7,247 nt of DNA from Acidobacteriota bacterium (GTDB lineage Bacteria; Acidobacteriota; Terriglobia; Terriglobales; Acidobacteriaceae): NCBI GenBank assembly GCA_025353435.1, contig JANXQR010000868.1, forward strand, positions 1 to 7,247, written 5' to 3'. Below, in pieces: positions 1 through 6,848 of this stretch. The notes under the pieces were generated by a model, which did no database searches, was not told where the DNA came from, and worked only from the letters and a program-made list of their open reading frames with translations. Made by a program: the position numbers and the translations under genes. Position 1 is the first letter of the stretch, and every line of letters starts with the position of its first letter.

Positions 1-364
1 GGCTGAGCAGGTTGGGCAGCGCGTTGTCGGAAAGATCGAACGACACCATCCGCGGCGCAATCCACGCCGTGAGTACAAGCCCAAGCCAGCACTGCGAGAC
101 AATCACCCTCAGGAAGAACAGGGCATTGATCGCCAACACCGACGAATTTCCGCGCATGATGATCATGCGGGCCGCGGGATTGTTGGCAATATAAATGATG
201 ATCAGGTAGACGAAGACAGGAAGCATCGATAACGTGAACAAGCCCACCGTGATCTTGGACGACCACGCTTCAGCATATGCGTAGCGGGCCAGGACGCCGA
301 CGCGCGACCACAATGGGGTCACAGGGCCCGTGTAGGCGCGATACTCGTGCTTATAAACGGACAA
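1..364 (-). CDS. ABC-2 type transporter permease, N-terminal part (cut by window edge)
   Basis: This is the first 121 residues of an integral membrane protein, probably the membrane subunit partnering the ATPase encoded just upstream; the rest lies beyond base 1. The reading frame stays open from the proposed start to the window edge. Two strongly hydrophobic stretches, at about residues 37-60 and 77-103, look like membrane helices, preceded by a cytoplasmic N-terminus of about 35 residues. After the second helix comes a segment reading APRMVSFDLSDNALPNLLS. It resembles, from memory, the 'PDL..NALP' stretch of ABC-2 permeases encoded beside ATPases of this kind. I chose the TTG at 364-362 because a G-rich stretch with AAGGGG (375-370) lies just upstream and the resulting 14-base overlap with the ATPase gene suits coupled translation. 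A GTG about 15 codons further in is an alternative start. Transported substrate unknown. Confidence 0.72.
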   Translation of the reverse strand, partial: MSVYKHEYRAYTGPVTPLWSRVGVLARYAYAEAWSSKITVGLFTLSMLPVFVYLIIIYIANNPAARMIIMRGNSSVLAINALFFLRVIVSQCWLGLVLTAWIAPRMVSFDLSDNALPNLLS

Positions 365-1292
365 GTTCCCCCCTTGCCGGCTCGTTTTCCATGGCCCGGA
401 GAAAGATGTCTTCAAGAGAATCGCGGCGGCGATGGATGCGGCGAATCTGGACGTTGTGCTCCGCGGCCAGCAAATAGAGGTCCCGCGGCGCAATGCTATC
501 CGGCATTACCAGCTTGACGCGGCCATCAGGGAAGGACGCGCACTCGCACTCCAACTGTCGAAGACCTTCGCAAAAAGCCGTGATGGCGCCCAAGGTTTCC
601 AGCTCAATGAAGTTCCGGTGCGACCGGCGCTCTTCCTCAATGTTGCGCAACGCGGCGATCCGCCCCTGTTTGAGGATCAGCACCTCATCGCAGGTTTCAT
701 CGATATCGCGGAGCAGGTGTGACGAGATCAGCAGGCGGATGCTGCCTTCCTTGCGGATCTGCTGGATGGTTTGGATCATGCGTTGGCGAGCCATTGGATC
801 GAGACCGTTTGTGGGTTCGTCGAGGATGAGAAGGCGCGGGCCGTGCGCAAGTGCCTGGGCCAACTTGATGAGCTGTTTCATTCCCAGCGAATAGGTGCTG
901 ATGTTGCGATACCGCACCTCGCCCAGACCTACATAGAAGAGTGCCTCGTGCGCGCGCTCCAGCGCTTCACCCCGCGGCAGACCCGCTAACTCCGCCATGT
1001 AGCGAACGAATCGCACCCCGCTCATGTTGCCGATGAACGAATCGTTTTCGGGCATGTAGCCAATGCCCTGGCGGATGCGGGCGCGCTCGCGTCGGGTGTC
1101 GAGCCCGAACACGCGGGCGGTTCCGCGCGTAGGCTCATGAAATCCAAGAAGCGTGTTGATCAGCGTGGATTTTCCCGCGCCATTTGGCCCGAGCAGCCCT
1201 ATCGCGCTCCCACGCAGTTCGCCCGTCAGCCCGTTGAGAACTGTTCGCCCTCCGAGTCGCACTTCCAGGCCGTCAAGCTCAATCACGCTCAT
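351..1292 (-). CDS. ABC transporter ATP-binding protein (ABC-2/CcmA-like exporter type)
   Basis: This 313-residue protein is the cytoplasmic ATPase that would power the neighbouring permease. Visible motifs are Walker A GPNGAGKST (35-43), signature YSLGMKQ (134-140), Walker B LLILDE (154-159), D-loop GLDP (163-166) and switch histidine H192 in ISSH. The signature departs from LSGGQ, and a YMPE sequence (79-82) stands near where many importers have their Q-loop glutamine. Both traits are usual for ATPases of ABC-2 exporters and do not suggest loss of function. The roughly 100 residues after the nucleotide-binding domain end in DSLEDIFLRAM (291-301), a common closing motif of this subfamily. 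The ATG at 1292 lies one base after the TGA of the upstream gene and no strong ribosome binding site is visible, so translation is probably coupled. The 3' end overlaps the permease start by 14 bases. Exporter direction is inferred from family; the cargo is unknown. Confidence 0.93.
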   Translation of the reverse strand: MSVIELDGLEVRLGGRTVLNGLTGELRGSAIGLLGPNGAGKSTLINTLLGFHEPTRGTARVFGLDTRRERARIRQGIGYMPENDSFIGNMSGVRFVRYMAELAGLPRGEALERAHEALFYVGLGEVRYRNISTYSLGMKQLIKLAQALAHGPRLLILDEPTNGLDPMARQRMIQTIQQIRKEGSIRLLISSHLLRDIDETCDEVLILKQGRIAALRNIEEERRSHRNFIELETLGAITAFCEGLRQLECECASFPDGRVKLVMPDSIAPRDLYLLAAEHNVQIRRIHRRRDSLEDIFLRAMENEPARGELVRL

Positions 1293-1293
1293 G

Positions 1294-3870
1294 TCATCTA
1301 CTTACGTTTTGGCTGGAAGACTTGTTCCGCGAATCGAGAACCGTTCCCAGTGTCAGGAAATCGAACCCGAACAGGCGGCTGTCGCTGGCGGCCTCAATTC
1401 GGTTTTCCTTCCCCCAAGCACAAACAACAGTCGGTCTGGAATCGGCGGCTAGCTTTCGGATTGCGTTGGCCGATTCGCCGCTGAACTGGCTCAGCAGCGG
1501 TGTCAGCACCGGGCTCAGATTCTGATAGGCAATTGCGGAATAATTCTCATTCTGATCGTGAGGAAGAAGCGAACGGAAGCTACTGGAACGCGCTAGCGAA
1601 TTGCCGCTCGCATGCACCTGGATTGCCTCCATCAACAGGCCACGCTCGGGCGCCACGATCATGAACCCATCTACGAACGTGTAGTTAACCTTCACTAGCC
1701 CCGTGGAGAGGTCGCGGATGGCGTAGAAACGCTGCGACCCGACGGTACTCGGCTCAATAACAATCGGATGTTCCTTTGATCCCTGCGCTTGATCGCTCAC
1801 TGCTTTAGCAAGCCGTTCGAGCGTGTTCTCCAGGAGATCCGCGTTGTTTACTTCAACGACCAGCTTCCACGACGGAGTCGGCAGCACTGGTCCATCCAGC
1901 GCCAGAAGAAAGTCGCCCCCTAGATTCGCAATCAGATCGTTGCGCACGTTGATCTGGAGCTTGGCATCCGCCTCACTCCAATTCACGGGCACGCCTTTCT
2001 GTTGGGACGCCATCTGCATAATGTCATCGGCAATCGCGGCAGGATCCTTCGAAAGCGCTGCCACTACGACGGCTGCGTTGGGGCTTACAAAGTCGAGGGA
2101 TCCAATGGGCGCCGGGCTGGCCAGCCATGAGGCGACCCGTTGGCGAGCGCCGGCAAATTGCAGGTTCAGATGGTTCTCCGGCAGGCCGTTGGCTTCCCGG
2201 TGCTCGGCGATCAGGAATTGAACATCCCCAAGTCCGCTAGCCTCAAGCTGGCGCATTTTGTTCTGCGGCGTACGGTCGATCTTGCTTTCCAACATGGAGT
2301 GAAGGTTGGCCGCAAGAATAATGCCGGCGCCGCGCTCGTAGGCCGCGCCAATCTGCTTCCCAAAGTCACTTGCGGAGAATCCGCTGTCGCCCGCGTTCAA
2401 CTGAGCGTTGAAAAACTTCAACGCGGCGATGCTGTTGGAAAATACGACCTCGTGCTCGCGCACCAGCACAAATCCGCCTGTTCCCGCGCTGGCAGGCTCA
2501 CCGGCCGCGGCCAGTGAAGCCTCATCAAACACCACCAGGCCGCCTGTCGAAGTTGAGAATTGCCGCCGCAACTCGTCCGCAAGTCCGCTACGCTGTACCT
2601 GTGCAAGGACGACACCGCCATGATGTTCTTCTTCGCCAGTGCCTGCGATCACGATCTCATCGCCCAGGTACTGACTCACGTCGTGGATCTTCTCGACCAG
2701 CGCATTCAAGTCTTCAGTGTTATGCTTCTGGCCGCGCGCCCACCACTGCTGCAGTTCCGGACTCTGATTCAACTGATCCTGAAAGATCGCGTTGGCCTGG
2801 CTCAGGTAATCGCCAAGGTTGGGAATACTGACGAACAGTAGCGTGTTCGCGGGCACACGGCTCAAGAGACTGCTGCTGTATCGCGACTGCGGAAATGGGA
2901 TCTGCGCAATGCGATGCTCTACATTCGCCAGCTGAGCCATGATCCCGATGTACTGCTGACGATCGGAACTCCACGCGAATTGGTCAGCAAGCGGCTCGGG
3001 AGCGAGGCTGTCACTCGTGGCCATCTGGTCGCCCGGATTAAGCACGGCGTGCATGCCGGAGTGCGCCACGTCGACTGATCCACGTAGCACCGCAACCCTC
3101 GACCCCTTGATTCCAGAATTCACTGAAAACACTGTTCCCGTGACTGCAACACGGCAATCCCAGGTATTGACGTATAGATGACCGGAGGTGCGATGCGCGG
3201 CTTGCACAATCAATGCGCCCTGATTGAGTGCAATGGTAGTGTTGCGTCCACGCGCATTCACGCCCAGCTTGCTGCGCTGATCCATCTCCACAATCGAGCC
3301 GTCAGCGAGACGCAAAACCGCGTGCGACTGACCTGCCGTGCGCACCTCGTCTCCTTCGCGCAGTTGAGCGCCCGCCGCGAGCTGACGATTGCTGCTGCCC
3401 GAGATCAGGTAAGCCGAACCGTCGATCGACTGCACCTCGGCCCTGACTCCCGGTGGAATTTCCCAATATGCCTTGTAAATGAAAAACACCGGGATCAGCA
3501 TTGCGCAGGATAGCGCGAGGGCCCAACCCCAGGCCTGCGGGCGCACGCGCGGACGAACCGCAAGCCGCGGCGCCGCCCAGTTCACAGCCGACTCATCACG
3601 GAAGCTTCGCAAGCACGACCCGCATTCCCGCATATGCGCCTGCACCAGCAACGCGCGTCCCTCAGGCAGAGTGCCGGCACGGTACGCGCTTAGGAGCTGC
3701 TGTACGTCATCGCAGTTCCGAATCGCGCCAGCGAATGCTTCGTGATTCATCTCGATACCCAATTCGCTCGCGACTCTCGAAGCCGAGGCGGTAATGGTTT
3801 CTGAATCCGGAACATCGGACCGCAGCGCGTGTGTAGCTCTCTCGAGGAGTAACTTGTCATCCCTTTTCAT
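1294..3870 (-). CDS. Membrane anti-sigma-like protein: zinc finger (zf-HC2), one TM helix, FecR domain, duplicated C-terminal region
   Basis: This 858-residue protein probably controls the sigma factor encoded just before it. A zf-HC2/ZAS-type motif is visible as C53, then H79-x3-C83-x2-C86, the arrangement anti-sigma factors use to bind zinc and hold their sigma factor. A single membrane helix spans about 113-133, placing the N-terminus in the cytoplasm and the rest outside. Residues about 145-270 match a FecR domain: REGDEVRTAG, AVLRLADGSIVEMD, and VTGTVFSV followed by VAVLRGSVDV. The remaining 550 or so residues resemble, from memory, DUF3352-type proteins, and appear to be two related modules (about 341-572 and 596-831). 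At about 860 residues it is far longer than usual anti-sigma factors (roughly 200-330). The start ATG at 3870 overlaps the sigma stop codon as ATGA, with GAGGGA just upstream. An in-frame ATG at 3750 would remove 40 residues and keep the zinc motif. Anti-sigma activity is inferred, not shown. Confidence 0.85.
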   Translation of the reverse strand: MKRDDKLLLERATHALRSDVPDSETITASASRVASELGIEMNHEAFAGAIRNCDDVQQLLSAYRAGTLPEGRALLVQAHMRECGSCLRSFRDESAVNWAAPRLAVRPRVRPQAWGWALALSCAMLIPVFFIYKAYWEIPPGVRAEVQSIDGSAYLISGSSNRQLAAGAQLREGDEVRTAGQSHAVLRLADGSIVEMDQRSKLGVNARGRNTTIALNQGALIVQAAHRTSGHLYVNTWDCRVAVTGTVFSVNSGIKGSRVAVLRGSVDVAHSGMHAVLNPGDQMATSDSLAPEPLADQFAWSSDRQQYIGIMAQLANVEHRIAQIPFPQSRYSSSLLSRVPANTLLFVSIPNLGDYLSQANAIFQDQLNQSPELQQWWARGQKHNTEDLNALVEKIHDVSQYLGDEIVIAGTGEEEHHGGVVLAQVQRSGLADELRRQFSTSTGGLVVFDEASLAAAGEPASAGTGGFVLVREHEVVFSNSIAALKFFNAQLNAGDSGFSASDFGKQIGAAYERGAGIILAANLHSMLESKIDRTPQNKMRQLEASGLGDVQFLIAEHREANGLPENHLNLQFAGARQRVASWLASPAPIGSLDFVSPNAAVVVAALSKDPAAIADDIMQMASQQKGVPVNWSEADAKLQINVRNDLIANLGGDFLLALDGPVLPTPSWKLVVEVNNADLLENTLERLAKAVSDQAQGSKEHPIVIEPSTVGSQRFYAIRDLSTGLVKVNYTFVDGFMIVAPERGLLMEAIQVHASGNSLARSSSFRSLLPHDQNENYSAIAYQNLSPVLTPLLSQFSGESANAIRKLAADSRPTVVCAWGKENRIEAASDSRLFGFDFLTLGTVLDSRNKSSSQNVSR

Positions 3871-4436
3871 CGCGTCCCTCGTTGTAACTCAATCAATCGT
3901 TTCTTCAGCTTCGATCGCGATTGATGGAGCGTCACTGCGACCACTGCCGCCGACGTTCCCATCAATTTCGCGATCTCGCGGTTGTCCAACTCTTCCAGGT
4001 AGCGAAGCGCAACCATTTCCGCAGCCCGGGGCGGAAGATCACCGATGGCGTGGCGGAGCAGCCGGCCCAATTCCCGGTTCGACGCCTCGTGTTCTGGAGA
4101 GGAGCCTGAGTTTGTGGATACCTCGCCCGCAGCGCTCTCCAGCGGCTCCAAGGCCGCAGCCTTGCGGCGCCGCAAAAGATCAAGAGCCCCGTTGATTGCC
4201 GCGCGGTAAAGATAGCTGCCCGCGTTGGCCACCTCCGGCGCCTGTGCCGTGCCGAGGCGCAAAAACACGGCCTGTGCCACATCCTCGGCATCGGCCATGG
4301 TGCCTGTAATTCGATGGGCAGCCATCAGCACGCGCCGATAATGCTCAGCGAACAGGCGGGAGAGGCAGACGCTTTGATCGAGTTCGGAAAGGCTTGCGGT
4401 AGCGGTACTCAATGATCCACGCTCTTGGCTGTTCAT
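3867..4436 (-). CDS. ECF-type RNA polymerase sigma-70 factor
   Basis: This 189-residue protein would direct RNA polymerase to a specific promoter set. Region 2 occupies about residues 27-92: LFAEHYRRVLMAAHRITG, then the characteristic DAEDVAQAVFLRL (49-61), then a helix containing SYLYRAAINGALDLLRRRK. Region 4 occupies about 133-185: LPPRAAEMVALRYLEEL, then NREIAKLMGTSAAVVAVTLHQSRSKLKKRL, which forms the helix-turn-helix for -35 recognition. A low-complexity linker (about 97-122) joins the two, there is no extra C-terminal domain, and the length is normal for an ECF factor. It is the first gene of the minus-strand operon and its stop codon overlaps the next start as ATGA, which fits a sigma/anti-sigma pair made in a fixed ratio. 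The start ATG at 4436 has only a weak, distant AAGG upstream. Such pairs often activate their own promoter, but I cannot demonstrate that here. The specific ECF group is not assigned. Confidence 0.93.
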   Translation of the reverse strand: MNSQERGSLSTATASLSELDQSVCLSRLFAEHYRRVLMAAHRITGTMADAEDVAQAVFLRLGTAQAPEVANAGSYLYRAAINGALDLLRRRKAAALEPLESAAGEVSTNSGSSPEHEASNRELGRLLRHAIGDLPPRAAEMVALRYLEELDNREIAKLMGTSAAVVAVTLHQSRSKLKKRLIELQRGTR

Positions 4437-4463
4437 AGGGATGACGCCTTGATGGGGGCAATT

Positions 4464-4492
4464 ATTAATCGCACCAACAGGAATTACGCCAA
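4464..4492 (-). promoter_or_regulatory. Possible housekeeping-type promoter for the sigma/FecR/ABC operon
   Basis: Read on the minus strand, TTGGCG (4492-4487) and ATTAAT (4469-4464) are 17 bases apart, each matching four of six consensus positions. The -10 would sit about 27 bases before the sigma ATG, leaving a short leader. The match is weak, and an ECF-controlled operon may instead use an autoregulated promoter of unknown sequence in the same gap. Confidence 0.22.
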
Positions 4493-4602
4493 GTAGCGCA
4501 CCGATGTTCCATTTAGAGGGCAGTGGGAGGCATCATTCAGTGTCATACCGAATGCGAGGACGCCAGTTGTCGCCGTGAAGAACGCCGGCTTCCCAGGTCT
4601 GA

Positions 4603-4614
4603 AAACTGCAGTTT
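4603..4614. promoter_or_regulatory. Perfect 12-bp palindrome, candidate operator
   Basis: The sequence AAACTGCAGTTT is a perfect inverted repeat without spacer, in the middle of the divergent gap. Symmetric sites of this size are typical for dimeric DNA-binding regulators. One or two such palindromes are expected by chance in a window of this length, so the intergenic position is the main argument. No regulator gene for it is seen in the window. Confidence 0.3.
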
Positions 4615-4692
4615 GGGGGGATGATCGACAATTTGAGGAGGCGGGTGCCCGGCAATTGGCCTGGATATCCTCGGGGAGTTGCGGCATTTTTC

Positions 4693-4714
4693 ATACCGGT
4701 GTTACTCACGGTAT
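4693..4714. repeat. Imperfect inverted repeat ATACCG...CGGTAT, candidate operator or hairpin
   Basis: ATACCG (4693-4698) and CGGTAT (4709-4714) are exact inverted copies separated by 10 bases; allowing one bulged G extends the arms to eight pairs. It lies 75 to 96 bases before the oxidoreductase start, a plausible operator position or a hairpin in the 5' leader. There is no U-run after it, so it is not a terminator. A further direct copy of TCATACCG occurs at 4543-4550. Confidence 0.28.
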
Positions 4715-4788
4715 CCGGCACAAAAGTTGAAGCGCACTCCATGTGCGCGGTTGCCACCTCACTCGCTAAAATGATATTCAAGTTGATC

Positions 4789-6207
4789 ATGTCCAAGTGG
4801 TCCCGTTCTGAAGGCTCAGCTCAGCCTCGCTCATTCAATCGCCGGAACTTTCTAAAAGCTGCCGGATCGGCCGCCCTCCTGCCTGCCGTTCTTCCTACCT
4901 TCGGGCAAAGTACGGGAAAGTCAGCCAACAACACCATCAATCTGGGTGTGATCGGCATGGGCTGGCAGGGGCCGGGCAACACGCAGTCCTTTTTGGCCTC
5001 ACAGGACTGCCAGGTGGTGGCGGCGTGCGATATCGACGCGAATCATCTGCAGACCGCGGTCAAGATGATTAACGACAACTACGGGACGCAGGATTGCAAA
5101 GGCTACCACGATTTCCGGGAGTTGCTTGCCCGCCCCGACATCGACGCAGTGATGATCGCGGTGCCCGATCATTGGCATGAAATCGTCGCGACCGAAGCCG
5201 CACGCAATAAGAAAGATATCTACGGCGAGAAACCACTTGCGAAAACGATCGCCGAACAGCAATCCATTGTTCGCGCAGTGCAGCAGAACGGGATTATTTG
5301 GCAGATGGGCTCATGGCAGCGCTCGGTTCCGACCTTCCATAAGGCGGCAGAGATTGTCCGAAACGGGCTCATCGGCACGGTGACCCATGTGGAAGTGGGC
5401 CTGCCGGGCACCAACTCGGATTTTGATGGCGTGCAAAAGGATGCGCTGGCCAAGCTGGCTGCCCAAGGCGAGAATTTCACGAGCCTGGAGCAGATCCAGG
5501 CCGGCACTAAGGCCTATGATCTATTGGTATCCGATCCGCCTCCCGAATTGGATTACGAGACCTGGATGGGTCCATCGAAGAAGGCGCCTTACATCAGGGC
5601 GCTCTCCCATAAATCCTGGCGCTGGAATTACAACACCGGCGGCGGGGAGCTTCTGGACTGGATCGGTCATCATTGCGACATTGCGCACTGGGGCCTGGAT
5701 TTCGATCACACCGGTCCATTGGAGATTGAGGGCAGCGGTGACCTGCCGCCAGGTAAAGCGGTTTGGAACACCGCACCGAAGTTCCGGTTTGAATTGAAAT
5801 ATCCGCAAGGCGTGACAATGACCATCGCTGGTGGTCACCCCGACATCAAGATGGGGGTCAAATGGGTTGGCACCGAAGGCTGGGTTTGGGTCGACCGGGG
5901 AGGATTTGAGGCCTCGAATCCCGCCTGGAAAGAGGGCAAGTACCTGCCCAGAGATCTGCGCAAGGTGAAGCTTTACACCTCTGCCAATCACCAGCAGAAC
6001 TTTCTCGATTGCATTAGAACCCGCCAAAAAACCGTGACGCCCGTGGAAGTTGGACATAACTCGGCGCTTCCCGGACACCTTTGCCTGATATCCATGCTGA
6101 CCGGAAGAAAGATCCGCTGGGACGCGAAGGAAGAGAAAATCATAGGTGACCCTGAAGCCAGTAAGCTGATGACACGCGAATACCGCGGTCCATGGAAGAT
6201 GAGTTAA
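4789..6207 (+). CDS. Gfo/Idh/MocA family oxidoreductase with Tat signal peptide
   Basis: This 472-residue protein is a probable NAD(P)-dependent sugar or polyol dehydrogenase exported folded through the Tat pathway. The N-terminus carries twin arginines in NRRNFLK (17-23) followed by a hydrophobic stretch to about residue 36. The Rossmann domain starts at about 51 with GVIGMGWQG (53-61), and the acidic residue ending strand 2 is D81 in ACDID. The family EKP motif is at 147-149 (GEKPLAKT). The C-terminal substrate domain has GGGELLDWIGHHCDIAHWG (284-302), where D290, H294/H295 and D297 occupy the conserved D-x3-H-x3-D positions near the active site. The protein ends in EYRGPWK, as many relatives do. 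I chose ATG 4789 because it puts the Tat motif near the N-terminus. The frame is open from ATG 4621, but that would bury the signal 73 residues in. No strong ribosome binding site is visible. It is the first gene of the plus-strand cluster; exact substrate unknown. Confidence 0.92.
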   Translation: MSKWSRSEGSAQPRSFNRRNFLKAAGSAALLPAVLPTFGQSTGKSANNTINLGVIGMGWQGPGNTQSFLASQDCQVVAACDIDANHLQTAVKMINDNYGTQDCKGYHDFRELLARPDIDAVMIAVPDHWHEIVATEAARNKKDIYGEKPLAKTIAEQQSIVRAVQQNGIIWQMGSWQRSVPTFHKAAEIVRNGLIGTVTHVEVGLPGTNSDFDGVQKDALAKLAAQGENFTSLEQIQAGTKAYDLLVSDPPPELDYETWMGPSKKAPYIRALSHKSWRWNYNTGGGELLDWIGHHCDIAHWGLDFDHTGPLEIEGSGDLPPGKAVWNTAPKFRFELKYPQGVTMTIAGGHPDIKMGVKWVGTEGWVWVDRGGFEASNPAWKEGKYLPRDLRKVKLYTSANHQQNFLDCIRTRQKTVTPVEVGHNSALPGHLCLISMLTGRKIRWDAKEEKIIGDPEASKLMTREYRGPWKMS

Positions 6208-6305
6208 GGCTTTTTCGCCACAGCCGCTTTACATTGCTTTCGCCGGTCAATGGCCGAAGGCTCTTAAGACCGATGCCATTCAAGCTTGGCGTCGAACGGG
6301 GAGAC

Positions 6306-6848
6306 ATGACTGATTCAACTGAGACAAAACCGGAATCCAGCCGGAAAGTTCATTGGGATTTCACGTACGCCTACTTGGTTCTACGGGTTTGGCTCGCCGT
6401 GCGCGCCCTGTTTATAGGCATCGAGAAATATAGCTCCTATAAATCTGTCGCTATGCCGCTGATTGATCCTTCGACCGGTCAGCCGGATGCGAGCGGCGTG
6501 ATGGTCAACGTAAATATCAAGACCTATGCGTTGGCCAACTACGCGGGCATTCCGGCCGCGTTCAAAGATAAGTTTGCACATGAGCCGCTGTTCCCAAAAT
6601 TCGCATTGGTGGCGTTCGAGAAAATGCTTGGACCGGCATTTATTCTCACCGGCTTCATGCTCCTGATCGGGCTGGGCACTCGCCTCTCGCTCCTTGCCCA
6701 GGCATTGCTTTATATCGCCCTCACGGTGGGTTTGGTCCTTATCGATCAGCCCGACGGCGTGGCCTATCTGGGCATTCATATCGGCCTGGTTGCAGGGGCT
6801 TTGATTCTCGCCGAACACAACAGATTTGCGGTCCTCAAAAAATGGTAA
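6306..6848 (+). CDS. Small DoxX-like integral membrane protein
   Basis: This 180-residue protein has four probable membrane helices: about 19-38, 100-122, 126-147 and 152-170. A polar loop of about 60 residues, rich in Asp, Gly and Asn, separates helices 1 and 2. The four-helix layout, the GIEKY following the first helix and the closing HNRFAV segment resemble DoxX/DoxD-like proteins as I remember them. Some of those proteins belong to quinone-linked oxidoreductases, so a role in passing electrons from the adjacent exported oxidoreductases to the membrane is conceivable but only inferred. The chosen ATG follows GGGGAG (6298-6303) at rather close spacing; in-frame ATGs at 6192 and 6273 would add a charged, unrelated leader. 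The gene lies 98 bases after the first oxidoreductase, and its stop overlaps the next start by 7 bases, so it is translated together with the second oxidoreductase. Confidence 0.78.
   Translation: MTDSTETKPESSRKVHWDFTYAYLVLRVWLAVRALFIGIEKYSSYKSVAMPLIDPSTGQPDASGVMVNVNIKTYALANYAGIPAAFKDKFAHEPLFPKFALVAFEKMLGPAFILTGFMLLIGLGTRLSLLAQALLYIALTVGLVLIDQPDGVAYLGIHIGLVAGALILAEHNRFAVLKKW

Larger units (their letters stand above)
4437..4788. other. Divergent intergenic region between sigma operon and oxidoreductase cluster
   Basis: This gap of about 350 bases holds the 5' regions of both clusters, so promoters for both directions should lie here. I see no convincing gene in it. It contains a possible minus-strand promoter, a perfect 12-bp palindrome and an imperfect inverted repeat, listed separately. 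On the plus strand the frame of the oxidoreductase stays open back to an ATG at 4621, and that extension includes a hydrophobic stretch; I consider it untranslated because the Tat signal begins only after 4789. A TAAAAT hexamer at 4767-4772 could be a -10 element for the plus-strand genes, but it has no matching -35 at the usual distance. Confidence 0.7.

Noticed and set aside
873..893. Degenerate ABC signature YSLGMKQ taken as a sign of a dead ATPase
   Set aside because: Walker A, Walker B, catalytic Glu and switch His are intact, and YS-x-GMKQ is the usual form in ABC-2 exporter ATPases.
1153..1452. Plus-strand open frames across the ATPase/FecR-protein junction
   Set aside because: They run antisense to two well-supported genes and their translations are Ser/Arg/Pro-rich without domain features, as expected of shadows.
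4543..4699. 8-bp direct repeat TCATACCG at 4543-4550 and 4691-4698
   Set aside because: About one 8-bp repeat is expected by chance in a gap of this size; only the inverted copy near the gene was kept, as a low-confidence element.
5521..6078. Long minus-strand open frame (185 codons) opposite the first oxidoreductase
   Set aside because: It lies fully antisense to a clearly recognisable enzyme gene, has no recognisable domain, and is explained by the codon composition of the real gene.
6208..6305. Possible terminator or attenuator between the first oxidoreductase and the DoxX-like gene
   Set aside because: The only stem found is GGCT/AGCC of four pairs with no following U-run, which is too weak to call.
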